From Rikenellaceae bacterium (GTDB taxonomy: Bacteria > Bacteroidota > Bacteroidia > Bacteroidales > Rikenellaceae), in the NCBI GenBank assembly GCA_015059965.1, contig SUZM01000012.1, positions 1-64,000 on the forward strand: 64,000 nucleotides of DNA. The letters are read 5' to 3'. A program made the position numbers and the translations under genes. The first letter of the stretch is position 1; each line of letters starts with the position of its first letter. Positions 34,172 through 42,784 of this stretch are shown here, piece by piece. The notes below the pieces were generated by a model. That model was not told the origin of the DNA, ran no database searches, and saw only the letters and a program-made list of their open reading frames with translations.

Positions 34172-35029
34172 CTATCGCCACTCGGCCTTCAGTGGCTCTT
34201 TGTCGATGTAGTTACCCCAGGTTGAGGCGGGCATACCGAGCGCCATGCCGGCGTGAATGGTTCCCCGGATTCCCAGCTTTCGGGCCAGCTTGCCCGATTT
34301 GTCGGCCTTGAGGGCTGTGATCAGGAAACCCGTATAGATCTGGCTTACGCCCAGTGCCTCGGCCATCAGCGAGCCGTTCTGATAGGCCAGCTGGGCATCG
34401 ATCGCCCCGAAGCGGTTCTTCGCGGGCGTGTGGATGAGCAGGAGGGCTGTGGCGCCGCGCAGGATACGGTCGCGCTGCTCCTCGTCCCATTCCTGCAGGA
34501 TACGCCGAAAGGTTGCAGCGTAGCGGTCGGCCCCCTTGACCAGCCTGCGGGCGAGCGACCCCACTATGGGCATCTCCAGAAGTTTGACCATCTGCCGCAT
34601 GTAGTCGAGGGTAAACTCAATCACTGCGCGCAGCTCGTCGGGGTTGCTGACGATCGTAAATTCCACCTGTTGCAGGTTGCTGGCTGTGGGGGCGCGGTGG
34701 GCCGCCTCGACGATCTGTTCGAGCAGCTCGCGGGGTACGGGTCGTCTGCTCAGGTCGCGATTCGAGCGGCGGGAGCGGATCAGCAGCATCAGGCTCTCGG
34801 GCGTGGGGAGCTGTGAGCGGTCGATCGGATGGACCTTCTCGGGCGGGAACACCTCATGCTCGACAGCGGCAGCGGGGCAGGCCGCCACGCAGTGGCCGCA
34901 GCGGATGCAGTTTTCGGGCTTTGAAACACTGACGGTTTCCCCCTTTTTCGCTTGTGTGAAGACCCCTGAGGGGCATACCCTCGCGCATCTTCCGCACGAG
35001 ATACAGTGTTCCAATATCTTTATATCCAT
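34172..35029 (-). CDS. ferredoxin-nitroreductase fusion protein
   Basis: This 285-residue protein has an N-terminal 2[4Fe-4S] ferredoxin domain with CISCGRCARVCP and CIRCGHCVAACP (residues ~9-52), followed by an FMN-binding nitroreductase domain (~75-285). LIRSRRSNRDLSRRPV is the usual FMN-binding start. The architecture suggests a cytoplasmic flavin reductase taking electrons from iron-sulfur clusters rather than from NAD(P)H. The substrate is unknown. It is well conserved in anaerobes. It lies 71 bp before ruvB in the window, both on the minus strand. Confidence 0.9.
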   Translation of the reverse strand: MDIKILEHCISCGRCARVCPSGVFTQAKKGETVSVSKPENCIRCGHCVAACPAAAVEHEVFPPEKVHPIDRSQLPTPESLMLLIRSRRSNRDLSRRPVPRELLEQIVEAAHRAPTASNLQQVEFTIVSNPDELRAVIEFTLDYMRQMVKLLEMPIVGSLARRLVKGADRYAATFRRILQEWDEEQRDRILRGATALLLIHTPAKNRFGAIDAQLAYQNGSLMAEALGVSQIYTGFLITALKADKSGKLARKLGIRGTIHAGMALGMPASTWGNYIDKEPLKAEWR

Positions 35030-35100
35030 CGTCTTGGTGCTTTTCTAAGGTTGCTGTGGGGTGTGTTCGGTCCAGCTGGAGAGGGAAGGCTCTTCCCGGT

Positions 35101-36114
35101 TTAGAAGAGAGAGCCGCTTTCGCCCTCCTTTGTAAAGCCCAGGTGTTGGTAGGCCAGTTCGGTTGCCTCGCGGCCTCGCGGCGTGCGCTTTAGGAATCCC
35201 TCTTTGATCAGGAAGGGCTCGTAGACCTCCTCGATCGTGCCGGGCTCCTCGCTTACCGATGTGGCGATGGTGTTGAGTCCCACGGGGCCGCCACCGAACT
35301 TTTCGATGATGGCTCCCAGGATCTTATTGTCCATCTGATCCAATCCGCGCGAGTCGATGTTCAGCGCCTTCAGACTGAAGCGGGTGATCTCGAGGTCGAT
35401 ATGTCCCTCGCCCTTGACCATCGCAAAGTCCCTCACGCGGCGCAACAGGGCATTGGCAATACGCGGCGTGCCGCGCGAGCGCAGGGCCACCTCCAAAGCC
35501 GCCTCATGGTCGATCGAGACGTCCAGGATCCGTGCCGAGCGCTTCACAATGCCGGCCAGCACCGGAGCATCGTAGTACTCCAGGTGGCAGGTGATGCCGA
35601 ATCGGGCTCTCAAGGGTGAGGTCAGAAGTCCGCTGCGGGTGGTGGCACCAATAAGCGTGAAGGGGGCCAGTTCGATCTGGATCGAGCGGGCTGAGGGGCC
35701 CTTGTCGAGCACGATGTCGATCTTATAATCCTCCATGGCCGAGTAGAGGTACTCCTCGACGATGGGGCTCAGGCGGTGAATCTCATCAATGAAGAGCACA
35801 TCGCCCGGGTTGAGGTTCGTCAGAAGCCCTGCCAGGTCGCCCGGCTTGTCCAGCACGGGACCCGAGGTGGTTTTCAGCTGGGCACCCATCTCGTTGGCGA
35901 TGATGTTGGCCAGGGTGGTCTTGCCCAGGCCCGGAGGTCCGTGCAACAGGACGTGGTCCAGCGAGTCCCCGCGCATGAGGGCCGCCTTGATGAAGATGCG
36001 CAGGTTTTCGACAATCTTCTCCTGTCCGGCGAAGTTTTCCAACTCCTGCGGGCGGATCTTGTTCTCGAACTCCAGGTCGCTTTCGATGTGGCGCATATTT
36101 CGATCTACTGCCAT
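35101..36114 (-). CDS. ruvB: Holliday junction branch migration helicase RuvB
   Basis: This 337-residue AAA+ protein is RuvB, the motor that drives Holliday junction branch migration with Ruv[10 protein letters not shown] (Walker A) and LFIDEIHRL (Walker B) are present, followed by GATTRSG (sensor I) and a winged-helix C-terminus with [12 protein letters not shown]. Length is normal. It follows the gtrA-like gene by four bases. ruvA and ruvC are not in the window. Confidence 0.97.
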   Translation of the reverse strand: MAVDRNMRHIESDLEFENKIRPQELENFAGQEKIVENLRIFIKAALMRGDSLDHVLLHGPPGLGKTTLANIIANEMGAQLKTTSGPVLDKPGDLAGLLTNLNPGDVLFIDEIHRLSPIVEEYLYSAMEDYKIDIVLDKGPSARSIQIELAPFTLIGATTRSGLLTSPLRARFGITCHLEYYDAPVLAGIVKRSARILDVSIDHEAALEVALRSRGTPRIANALLRRVRDFAMVKGEGHIDLEITRFSLKALNIDSRGLDQMDNKILGAIIEKFGGGPVGLNTIATSVSEEPGTIEEVYEPFLIKEGFLKRTPRGREATELAYQHLGFTKEGESGSLF

Positions 36115-36118
36115 TGTA

Positions 36119-36631
36119 TTATCTGTTCGAAGTTTCTATATTCGTCGTTTTCTCGGTTCGGAAGGTGAAATATTTGGCGGCCAGGAAGCTGTATACGGAG
36201 CTGACGGCGGTGGTCAGCAGCTTCGATGGCGTGGCCCAAATATGTAGTCCCTCGACAAAGCATTTCATGCAGAGGTAGTTCAGCAGGATGGCTCCGGCTA
36301 CACTTACCAGGTAGCGGCTCAACTGCGTGCCGGTCCTGAGCGTGGAGGAGCGGAAGGCGACGTGGCGATTCAGCCAAAAGCCGTTGAGGAAGGTGATCGG
36401 GAAGACCGCCATGAGCGAGGCGATGTGGGGGGAGATGACCACAAAACCCAGATCCACAAAGCGCTCGGCAACCAGGTAGTGGTAGATCAGGTAGTAATAG
36501 AGCGCATCGAGTGCCATGTTCATCCCTCCGCATGCCGCATAGCGGAAGAGCTCTCTTGGAAAGAGTCTCTTCAGGGGGCCCACATAGAAGAGGTCAATCC
36601 CCCGGCGAATCGTGTCGGCTGCGCGGTTCAT
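36119..36631 (-). CDS. GtrA-like membrane protein
   Basis: This ~170-residue protein belongs to the GtrA-like family, small four-helix membrane proteins linked to polysaccharide or lipid-linked sugar movement. [25 protein letters not shown] and [15 protein letters not shown] are typical. I start at the ATG 36631 (MNRAAD), four bases after the preceding stop and preceded by AGAGGG. The track start at 36697 lies inside the preceding gene. Function in this species is unknown. Confidence 0.85.
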   Translation of the reverse strand: MNRAADTIRRGIDLFYVGPLKRLFPRELFRYAACGGMNMALDALYYYLIYHYLVAERFVDLGFVVISPHIASLMAVFPITFLNGFWLNRHVAFRSSTLRTGTQLSRYLVSVAGAILLNYLCMKCFVEGLHIWATPSKLLTTAVSSVYSFLAAKYFTFRTEKTTNIETSNR

Positions 36632-36635
36632 CCCT

Positions 36636-37550
36636 CTATGGCTTGGAATAGACCCATACCTCCTTAGCCCCGTACTCTGTGCGGTAGCGGCGGGCAATCT
36701 CTTGTGCCTCAGCTCGTTTTTCTACCTCACCAAGCGATACCAGCCACTTCTTGCCATAGCGGAAGAGGCGGAAGTCGCTCTCGGGAATGGCATACTGTTT
36801 CGTGGCTTGCGCCACCGCGCGGCGGGCATTGCTCTCGGTGGAGTAGATCCCCATCACCACATAGCTCATTCCCGAGCGGGTGCGGGTGATCTCTTCGGGC
36901 CGATCGCCCGGCTTGGGCTCGCTTGTTGCCGGCATCGTTGTCGGGGTTGTCTCGATGGGCTGTGGGGTTGCCATCGTATCCCTCGTTTCGGGTGTAGACT
37001 CCTCTTGGACGACTTCCCGACTCTGTAGCTCGATGGCCGCCTTCGGGCGATTCCACCGCTGCCATAACTCCAGCGGGTTGATCAAGTAGGCCAGCAGGCC
37101 GAACAACAGGGCGATTATGCTGAGCGTAATCAGGGTCCAGATCCACCACGGCATCGGGCGGCGCTTTACGCGGATGGGGCCCCGCCCCTGCGGGTTGAGG
37201 CGCTTTTCAAAGGCCTCGTCGAGGCTCAGGCTCTTCAGGCAGAGGGTTCCCACCCCCTCGATGCGCAGGCGCCCCTCATCGCTCGACTTCGAGCGCCAAC
37301 GGGCGTAGGCATCTGCCGCCTGCTCCTCCGTGCAACGGGCTTCTCGCATGATCTCCTCCACGAGCGAGTGGCCCATCGGGCCATCGGAGAAGGCGATCAC
37401 GCGGTGAGGGGGGATCAGCTGTGTGGAGCTGATGCGTTGCGCGGGAAGGCGCTTGGTGTAGAGGGCACCCACCTCGGGGAGGGTTACAGCTTCGTCGGCC
37501 AAGAGTCGTCGGGCGATCAGCTTGCCGATCTCTTCATTGAGGGTTGCCAT
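36636..37550 (-). CDS. HU-like and SPOR-domain membrane protein
   Basis: This 304-residue protein has an N-terminal HU/IHF-like (CCDC81-type) region at ~1-125 with LPEVGALYTKRLPAQRI and GRLRIEGVGTLCLKSLSL. A single membrane helix follows near 134-157 (WWIWTLITLSIIALLFGLLAYL), then a Pro/Thr-rich linker, and a SPOR domain at ~228-304 (SYVVMGIYSTESNARRAV). SPOR domains bind denuded peptidoglycan at the division septum. A DNA-binding-like domain joined across the membrane to a septal SPOR domain occurs in Bacteroidota and its role is not settled. It sits between lgt and gtrA. Confidence 0.85.
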   Translation of the reverse strand: MATLNEEIGKLIARRLLADEAVTLPEVGALYTKRLPAQRISSTQLIPPHRVIAFSDGPMGHSLVEEIMREARCTEEQAADAYARWRSKSSDEGRLRIEGVGTLCLKSLSLDEAFEKRLNPQGRGPIRVKRRPMPWWIWTLITLSIIALLFGLLAYLINPLELWQRWNRPKAAIELQSREVVQEESTPETRDTMATPQPIETTPTTMPATSEPKPGDRPEEITRTRSGMSYVVMGIYSTESNARRAVAQATKQYAIPESDFRLFRYGKKWLVSLGEVEKRAEAQEIARRYRTEYGAKEVWVYSKP

Positions 37551-37556
37551 AGGCGT

Positions 37557-38471
37557 TTATTTTTCTTGGTTGAGGCGTTTGGCCCGTCGGGCAGCCATCT
37601 TTTCGGCCTTGCTTTCGGGACGTGCGGGCTCTGAGAGGATCAGCCCCTCGGCCGGCTGCTCACCGCGCCGTGTGGCTCGCACGATCATCCATACTCCCAA
37701 GAGGATGAACGGAATACTCAACAGCTGTCCCATCTTCAGGAAGAGGCCCGTATCGGCGCCCCCCTGCTCCAACTTGACGTACTCGATGATAAAGCGTGTG
37801 AGGAAGACTCCGATCAATCCCACACCAAAGAGCATGCCCGGGCGTTTGCGCCCCACGTCATATTTATAGTACATCACCGCGAGGATGATAAAGGTGGCCA
37901 GGTAGCAGAGCGCCTCGTAGATCTGGGTGGGGTGGCAGGCTGCCGGAGCACAGCTCTGCTGCCATTCGCGCGAGAGCAGAAACCGAAAGCCCCAGGGCAG
38001 GGTGGTGGGGCCGCCGAAGATCTCCGAGTTGAAGAGGTTGCCCAGACGTACCAAGGCTCCTCCGATCCCCACGGCGATCATGATGCGATCCAGCCCCCAG
38101 ATGTAGCGCAGGTGGTTGCGGCGGGCAAAGAGCCAGAGGCCGATCAGCAGGCCGATGGCGGCACCGTGGCTGGCCAGGCCTCCATCGCGGAAGCCGGTGA
38201 TGATGGTCAGCGGTTGCGAGAGGTAGTAGGCCGGGTCGTAGAAGAGACAGTGGCCGAGGCGTGCGCCCAGGATCGTGCCCAGGGTGCCGTACCAGAAGAT
38301 CGATTCCGAGACCGACTCCGGGAGCCCCTCGCGCTTGACGAAATTTTCAAAGAGTTTGGCACCGATGAAGATTGTCAGCACCCACATCAGTCCGTAGTAG
38401 CGGATCTCGACACCGCCCAGGGAGAAGAGAACGGGGTCGAACGACCAGTCGATAAAGAGGAGTTGTGTCAT
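37557..38471 (-). CDS. lgt: prolipoprotein diacylglyceryl transferase
   Basis: This 304-residue integral membrane protein is Lgt, which adds diacylglycerol from phosphatidylglycerol to the lipobox cysteine of prolipoproteins. GGVEIRYYGLMWVL, RDGGLASHGAAIGLLIGLW and LVRLGNLFNSEIFG match the conserved Lgt core; the last contains the signature's RxGNxxN pattern. A short basic cytoplasmic tail (KAEKMAARRAKRLNQEK) ends it. It precedes the HU-SPOR gene by six bases. Confidence 0.96.
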   Translation of the reverse strand: MTQLLFIDWSFDPVLFSLGGVEIRYYGLMWVLTIFIGAKLFENFVKREGLPESVSESIFWYGTLGTILGARLGHCLFYDPAYYLSQPLTIITGFRDGGLASHGAAIGLLIGLWLFARRNHLRYIWGLDRIMIAVGIGGALVRLGNLFNSEIFGGPTTLPWGFRFLLSREWQQSCAPAACHPTQIYEALCYLATFIILAVMYYKYDVGRKRPGMLFGVGLIGVFLTRFIIEYVKLEQGGADTGLFLKMGQLLSIPFILLGVWMIVRATRRGEQPAEGLILSEPARPESKAEKMAARRAKRLNQEK

Positions 38472-38538
38472 GGTTGTAGGGAGTTCAAAACAATTTCCCG
38501 GGCATCCGAAGGGTGCCCGAGAAATCGACTGAAATTCA

Positions 38539-39588
38539 TTATTTTACATCTTTGAGATTGACCTTTTTGAGCGTGAAGGAGAAGGTGGTGCCCACTCCCA
38601 ACTCGCTGCGTACCGAAACCCGTTCGCCGTGTGCCTCGACAATGTGCTTGACGATTGCCAGACCGAGTCCCGTGCCGCCCTGCTCGCGCGACCGCCCGCT
38701 GTCGGTGCGGTAGAAGCGCTCGAAGATGCGCGGCAGATCCTCCTTGGCGATGCCCACGCCATTGTCCTCGACCTCGATCAGTACGCGGTCGATCATGTCG
38801 CGGAAAGCCACCTTGGTCAGACCTCCCTCCTTGCCGTAGCGGATCGAGTTGCCCATCAGATTGACCATCACCTGGCCGATGTAGTGGCGGTCGCCGCGTA
38901 CCCAGAAGGCTGAGGGGATGTTTTCGGCCCCCTTGACGATGAATTTGATCTCCTTCTTTGCGGCCTCCATCTCCATCTGCTCGGCGATCTCCTTCGTCAG
39001 GGCCACCATGTCGAACTGCTCGTCGCGCAGCAGGGTCATATCGCTCTCGAGCTTTGAGATCGTGTCCAGATCATTGACAATGTTCGAGAGGCGCTCGATG
39101 CTGCGCTCGGCACGCTCCAGGTATTTGCGGTTGATCAGGTCGTCCTCCAGCCCGCCGTCCAGCAGGGTTGATATGTAGCCCTGCATGTTGAAGATCGGGG
39201 TCTTGAGCTCGTGTGCCACATTGCCCAAGTACTGTTTGCGGTAGCGCTCCAGCTCCTTGAGGCGGGCAATCTCCTGGTCGTTGGTATCGGCCCAGGCCAT
39301 CAGCTCCTGCGAGACATCCTCGCCGTGCTTGTCCTTGATTTCGGACATCACCTCCCGGGTGCGTACATTGCGCGAGAGGACGATCGAGTAGATCGGTTTG
39401 AGCTTGTAAGCCACATATTTGCTGATCAGCAGCAGGGTGAAGAGTGCTACAAGGATGTAGACTCCGACACTGATCGAGAGGTTGAGCCACCAGGTTACGC
39501 GAAAGATGGCCAACAGAATTGCTGTAAGTAGGGTGGCGAACGCTGCAATGCAGAGCGAAACTCCCTCTTTTGTCTTGATGGTTGCCAT
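38539..39588 (-). CDS. orphan sensor histidine kinase (PhoR-like)
   Basis: This 349-residue protein has two membrane helices near residues 10-58 with almost no periplasmic loop, then a HAMP-like/linker segment. The HisKA domain carries HELKTPIFNMQGY (phosphoacceptor His), followed by an HATPase domain with NLMGNSIRYGKEGG (N box), VEDNGVGIA and GGTGLGLAIVKH (G boxes). It resembles PhoR-class kinases without a PAS domain. No response regulator is encoded nearby. It is separated from lgt by ~67 bp and from the S24-type repressor by ~42 bp, all on the minus strand. Confidence 0.9.
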   Translation of the reverse strand: MATIKTKEGVSLCIAAFATLLTAILLAIFRVTWWLNLSISVGVYILVALFTLLLISKYVAYKLKPIYSIVLSRNVRTREVMSEIKDKHGEDVSQELMAWADTNDQEIARLKELERYRKQYLGNVAHELKTPIFNMQGYISTLLDGGLEDDLINRKYLERAERSIERLSNIVNDLDTISKLESDMTLLRDEQFDMVALTKEIAEQMEMEAAKKEIKFIVKGAENIPSAFWVRGDRHYIGQVMVNLMGNSIRYGKEGGLTKVAFRDMIDRVLIEVEDNGVGIAKEDLPRIFERFYRTDSGRSREQGGTGLGLAIVKHIVEAHGERVSVRSELGVGTTFSFTLKKVNLKDVK

Positions 39589-39630
39589 AGCCGTTCTAAG
39601 CCTCTTAAAGTTAATTTATGTTTTTTTAAT

Positions 39631-40269
39631 CTATTTGTTCGTGGATAAGTGGCCCGCAACCTTCCACACCTTGCCGATGAAGGAGGCCGGGATCTCCCAA
39701 TCGTCGAAATCCTCGTGGTTCGCCGGCTCCAGGCGCCAGGCATCGGGCTTCGATGAAGTGCGCACGGTACGCAGCATGGCCTGCTCACCGCAGAGGATCA
39801 TGTAGTCGTTGCCGGGGATGATCTGCTCGGGGTTTATCTCCTTGAGGAAGAGGATCGACCCCGAGGGGATGCGCGGGTGCATGGCCCGACTCATGTAGAT
39901 CAAGGCGATGTGCTGCTCGTCGAGCAGCGAGAGACAGATGTGCTCGTCGGGCATCAGCTCGTTCAGGCGGGGGAGCGCCTGCTCGGCATCCTGACGGTAG
40001 AAGGGGATCTTGCTGGCTGGCACCTGAGGCGGGGCGAACATCTCGCCGTTACCGGTCAGGAGCCACATCTCGCTGATCTCGGGGAACTTTTCGGCCACTT
40101 TGTGGGCCACATCCTTCGAGATGCCGTTGTTGCCCTTGCGAATCTGGTAGAGGTTCTCGCCTCGAGGCAACCCGATGAAGCGGGCAAAATAGTTGGTGGA
40201 CATCCCGGTCCATGCAATCACCTCTTCCAGGCGTTTCCATTCGTTATTATTTTCCGTTTTCTGTTTCAT
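39631..40269 (-). CDS. XRE-type repressor with a degenerate S24 peptidase domain
   Basis: This 212-residue protein has an N-terminal helix-turn-helix region at ~10-70 and a C-terminal LexA/S24-like domain. The usual GDSM-P serine motif reads MSRAMHPRIPSG here, so the nucleophile Ser is replaced by Ala, and the catalytic Lys position (usually in -LKR-) is Arg in MLRTVRTS. Both active-site residues of the self-cleaving dyad therefore appear lost. It is likely a stable regulator that keeps the fold for dimerisation. It is divergent from tRNA-Arg; its start codon is 32 bp from that gene. Confidence 0.85.
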   Translation of the reverse strand: MKQKTENNNEWKRLEEVIAWTGMSTNYFARFIGLPRGENLYQIRKGNNGISKDVAHKVAEKFPEISEMWLLTGNGEMFAPPQVPASKIPFYRQDAEQALPRLNELMPDEHICLSLLDEQHIALIYMSRAMHPRIPSGSILFLKEINPEQIIPGNDYMILCGEQAMLRTVRTSSKPDAWRLEPANHEDFDDWEIPASFIGKVWKVAGHLSTNK

Positions 40270-40301
40270 ATATAAAAAAAAATTTGCATCTTTGCACCGT
40301 C

Positions 40302-40373
40302 GGTCCCATAGTTCAATGGATAGAATATAAGATTCCGGTTCTTACGATGGAGGTTCGAATCCCCCTGGGATCA
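40302..40373 (+). tRNA. tRNA-Arg(CCG)
   Basis: The acceptor GGTCCCA pairs with TGGGATC (one wobble) and the discriminator is A. The anticodon stem TAAGA/TCTTA is perfect with loop TTCCGGT, giving anticodon CCG (arginine CGG). The T-stem GGAGG/CCCCC has an A-C mismatch at its centre. CCA is not encoded. A -7-like CATCTTTG lies about 10 bases upstream and a terminator follows. Confidence 0.88.
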
Positions 40374-40375
40374 CT

Positions 40376-40409
40376 TGAAAGACAGTTGCTTAGGCAGACT
40401 GTCTTTTTT
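40376..40409 (+). terminator. terminator after tRNA-Arg
   Basis: The 9-bp stem AAAGACAGT/ACTGTCTTT (40378-40386 with 40398-40406) is followed by a T-run. Confidence 0.8.
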
Positions 40410-41202
40410 GTTTTTACCACCTTGTTTCTCCTCTTTTGCAGCTGCCCGACCTGCCTTGTTGCCGGCCTCCTTTACCGCTGCCCGGCCCTCTTGCCACAGC
40501 CTCTCGATTCTCCTTTACAGCCATCCGGCCTTTGTCGCAGCCTCTCGACTCTCCTATATAGCCGTCCGACACCTTGTTGCAGCCCTCCGGCCCTTGGGTT
40601 GGGCGGGTGGACAAATATTTCATTTAACAAAATTACAAATTATTTTTGAAATAAACGCATTTTTCTTCGATTTTTTTGCTTCGTCGAGAATTTTTTTTGT
40701 CAATAATCGGCCTTTTGAATCGTATTAACAGGTGAAATTGTAGGCGAATCGGGTGATATGTATTTTGTTTATTGCCTGTTGTTGCCTCTTTTGGGGATCG
40801 TGAAGAGTGTTTCTGGTGAATAAATACAAGATAACAAAGCCGCAAGACCGGGAATTTTGTATTCGTGTGAAAAAACCTGCCCGTCTTTTATGAATTGCTA
40901 AAAATAATCTTTTAGTTTTTGTGCATCCCAGCCGACTTGCGCCGGCTGTCGAGCCTCCTGCTTTTGGGGGAGAGGGGCCGATCCAAACAGGCGATTTGCC
41001 TCGTCCGTCCGAATCGCTTTTCGTCATAAGTTCCCGAAATTTGCTCAAAAGAGGTCATGTTGATGCTTTAATCGGGCGAAAACAGGAGCCCCAAAGGGCG
41101 GAAAAGAGCGCCGGTGATAAATTTTAACCAGTTTCTCAAACACTTTTTTATCGAATTCTAATTATTTTGCTACCTTTGCGGCGTATAACCCGAAACAAAC
41201 AA
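40410..41202. other. long intergenic region with degenerate tandem repeats
   Basis: Between tRNA-Arg and panC I see no convincing gene. The GC-rich part (about 40440-40610) holds degenerate ~41-bp repeats around CAGCCTCTCGATTCTCCTTTACAGCCATCCGGCC. The rest is AT-rich. The short track ORFs (40212-40649, 40375-40728) read through the repeats, differ in each frame, and have no protein-like character. A clear -7 box for panC lies near its end. Confidence 0.6.
41171..41178 (+). promoter_or_regulatory. -7 box of panC-panD
   Basis: Plus strand TACCTTTG matches TAnnTTTG, 25 bases before the panC ATG. The track start at 41167 would lie upstream of it. Confidence 0.72.
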
Positions 41203-42039
41203 ATGAAAACATTTCAAACGGTGAGTGAGCTCCGCGCGGAGCTTGCAAAGTTCTCCAAAGAGGAGATCGGCTTCGTGCCCACGATGGGCGCCCTGCACGC
41301 CGGACACCGTTCGCTGGTCGAACGCGCCCGCAAAGAGAACAAAGTGGTGGTGGTGAGCGTCTTCGTGAATCCCACCCAATTCAACGATAAGAACGACCTG
41401 AAGCACTATCCCCGTACCCCGGAGGCTGATGAGGCGATGCTCCGCGAGGTGGGCGTGGATTATGTGCTCATGCCTACGGTCGAGGAGATCTATCCCGAGC
41501 CCGATACCCGTCAGTTCGATTTCGGTCAAATCGACAAGGTGATGGAGGGCGCCACTCGTCCGGGACACTTCAACGGCGTGGCACAGGTCGTAAGCCGCCT
41601 GTTCGATATCGTAAAGCCCGCCCGAGCCTACTTCGGGGAGAAGGATTTTCAGCAGATTGCCGTTATCCGGGCGATGGTGCGTCAGCTCGGAATCGAGATC
41701 GAGCTTTGCCCTTGTCCGATCGTGCGCGGAGAGGACGGCCTCGCGCTCTCGTCGCGCAACCAGCTGCTGACCCCCGACCACCGTGCGGCTGCTCCTCACA
41801 TCTACGCCACCTTGAAGGGGGCTGTGGAGAAGAGTGCCGAGTTGGATCCCGAGGCCCTGAAGCGATGGGTGGTGGAGCAGGTGGAGCGCAATCCGCTGCT
41901 GAAGGTGATCTACTACCAGTCGGTCGATGCAGATTCGCTGCAGGAGGTGAGTTCGTGGCAGGAGTCGGCCCACATCCAGGGTTGTATTGCCGTGCAGGCC
42001 GGTGAGATCCGCCTGATTGATAACATTCGTATCCGTTAA
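41203..42039 (+). CDS. panC: pantothenate synthetase
   Basis: This ~278-residue protein is PanC, which joins pantoate and beta-alanine using ATP to make pantothenate. FVPTMGALHAGHRSLV carries the HIGH-like ATP motif (HAGH), and YFGEKDFQQIAVIRAMVRQL and LALSSRNQLL are the KMSKS-equivalent and pantoate-binding regions. I use the ATG at 41203 (MKTFQT). The track start at 41167 is a TTG upstream of the promoter. It forms an operon with panD, 12 bp downstream. Confidence 0.97.
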   Translation: MKTFQTVSELRAELAKFSKEEIGFVPTMGALHAGHRSLVERARKENKVVVVSVFVNPTQFNDKNDLKHYPRTPEADEAMLREVGVDYVLMPTVEEIYPEPDTRQFDFGQIDKVMEGATRPGHFNGVAQVVSRLFDIVKPARAYFGEKDFQQIAVIRAMVRQLGIEIELCPCPIVRGEDGLALSSRNQLLTPDHRAAAPHIYATLKGAVEKSAELDPEALKRWVVEQVERNPLLKVIYYQSVDADSLQEVSSWQESAHIQGCIAVQAGEIRLIDNIRIR

Positions 42040-42051
42040 AAACCAGCGACC

Positions 42052-42408
42052 ATGAAGTTTCAGATAGAAGTCATCAAATCGAAGTTGCACCGTGTGACCG
42101 TCACACAGGCCAACTTGAATTATGTGGGCAGCATCACCATTGACGAGGCGTTGATGGAGGCCGCCAACCTGATCGAGGGCGAGAAGGTGCAGATTCTGGA
42201 TATTAACAACGGCGAGCGCTTCGAGACCTATATTATAAAGGGTGAGCGCAACAGCGGCTGCATCTGCCTCAATGGCGCAGCTGCCCGCAAGGTGCAGGTG
42301 GGCGATGTGGTGATCATCTGCTCCTATGCCCTGATGGATTTCGAGGAGGCCAAGGAGTTCAAACCCTGGATCGTCTTCCCCGACACGGCGACGAATCGGC
42401 TGGTGTAG
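42052..42408 (+). CDS. panD: aspartate 1-decarboxylase
   Basis: This 118-residue proenzyme makes beta-alanine from aspartate, supplying PanC. It self-cleaves at the Gly-Ser bond in NYVGSITID (Gly24-Ser25), turning the serine into the pyruvoyl cofactor. Typical are [23 protein letters not shown] and [16 protein letters not shown]. Length is normal. It is the second gene of panC-panD and is followed by a strong terminator. Confidence 0.97.
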   Translation: MKFQIEVIKSKLHRVTVTQANLNYVGSITIDEALMEAANLIEGEKVQILDINNGERFETYIIKGERNSGCICLNGAAARKVQVGDVVIICSYALMDFEEAKEFKPWIVFPDTATNRLV

Positions 42409-42439
42409 GGGATTCAAACAAAGCAAGGTATTGTTTAAG

Positions 42440-42475
42440 AAACTGTCTAACAAGTTTTTGTTAGGCAGTTTTTTA
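42440..42475 (+). terminator. terminator of panC-panD
   Basis: The 12-bp stem AACTGTCTAACA/TGTTAGGCAGTT (42441-42452 with 42459-42470, one wobble) is followed by TTTT. The 376-bp gap 42409-42784 holds this, an AT-rich stretch and the DUF456 promoter. Confidence 0.85.
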
Positions 42476-42689
42476 TATATTTATATATAGACAAAGTTTG
42501 TGCCTTTGCCAACGAGTTGTTCGGCTTCATTTACAACCAAAATATAAGAATATGACTTTTAGCCAAGACCTCGCACGGGGGTGTAGATAGGACTACCCAT
42601 TTTGTTTTGTGAAAGGCTCTGAAATGCCAAAAGTTTGCCCGATGCCTAATATTCGCAAGGAAAAATAAAATAAATTTTGAATTATTTCG

Positions 42690-42697
42690 TATATTTG
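42690..42697 (+). promoter_or_regulatory. -7 box of the DUF456 gene
   Basis: Plus strand TATATTTG matches TAnnTTTG, about 88 bases before the ATG. Confidence 0.6.
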
Positions 42698-42784
42698 CTA
42701 TCGTAACGATAGGTTTAATCCCTGCGACCTTTGGCGTAAAAGTTGGGTTGAGGGGGAACCTTGTGCTTTTTGTAATTTGTAAAC

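Noticed and set aside
40212-40728. Two overlapping plus-strand ORFs over and after tRNA-Arg
   Set aside because: They run through the tRNA, its terminator and degenerate repeats and have no domain or start context.
41170-42453. 427-residue minus-strand ORF
   Set aside because: Antisense shadow of panC-panD.
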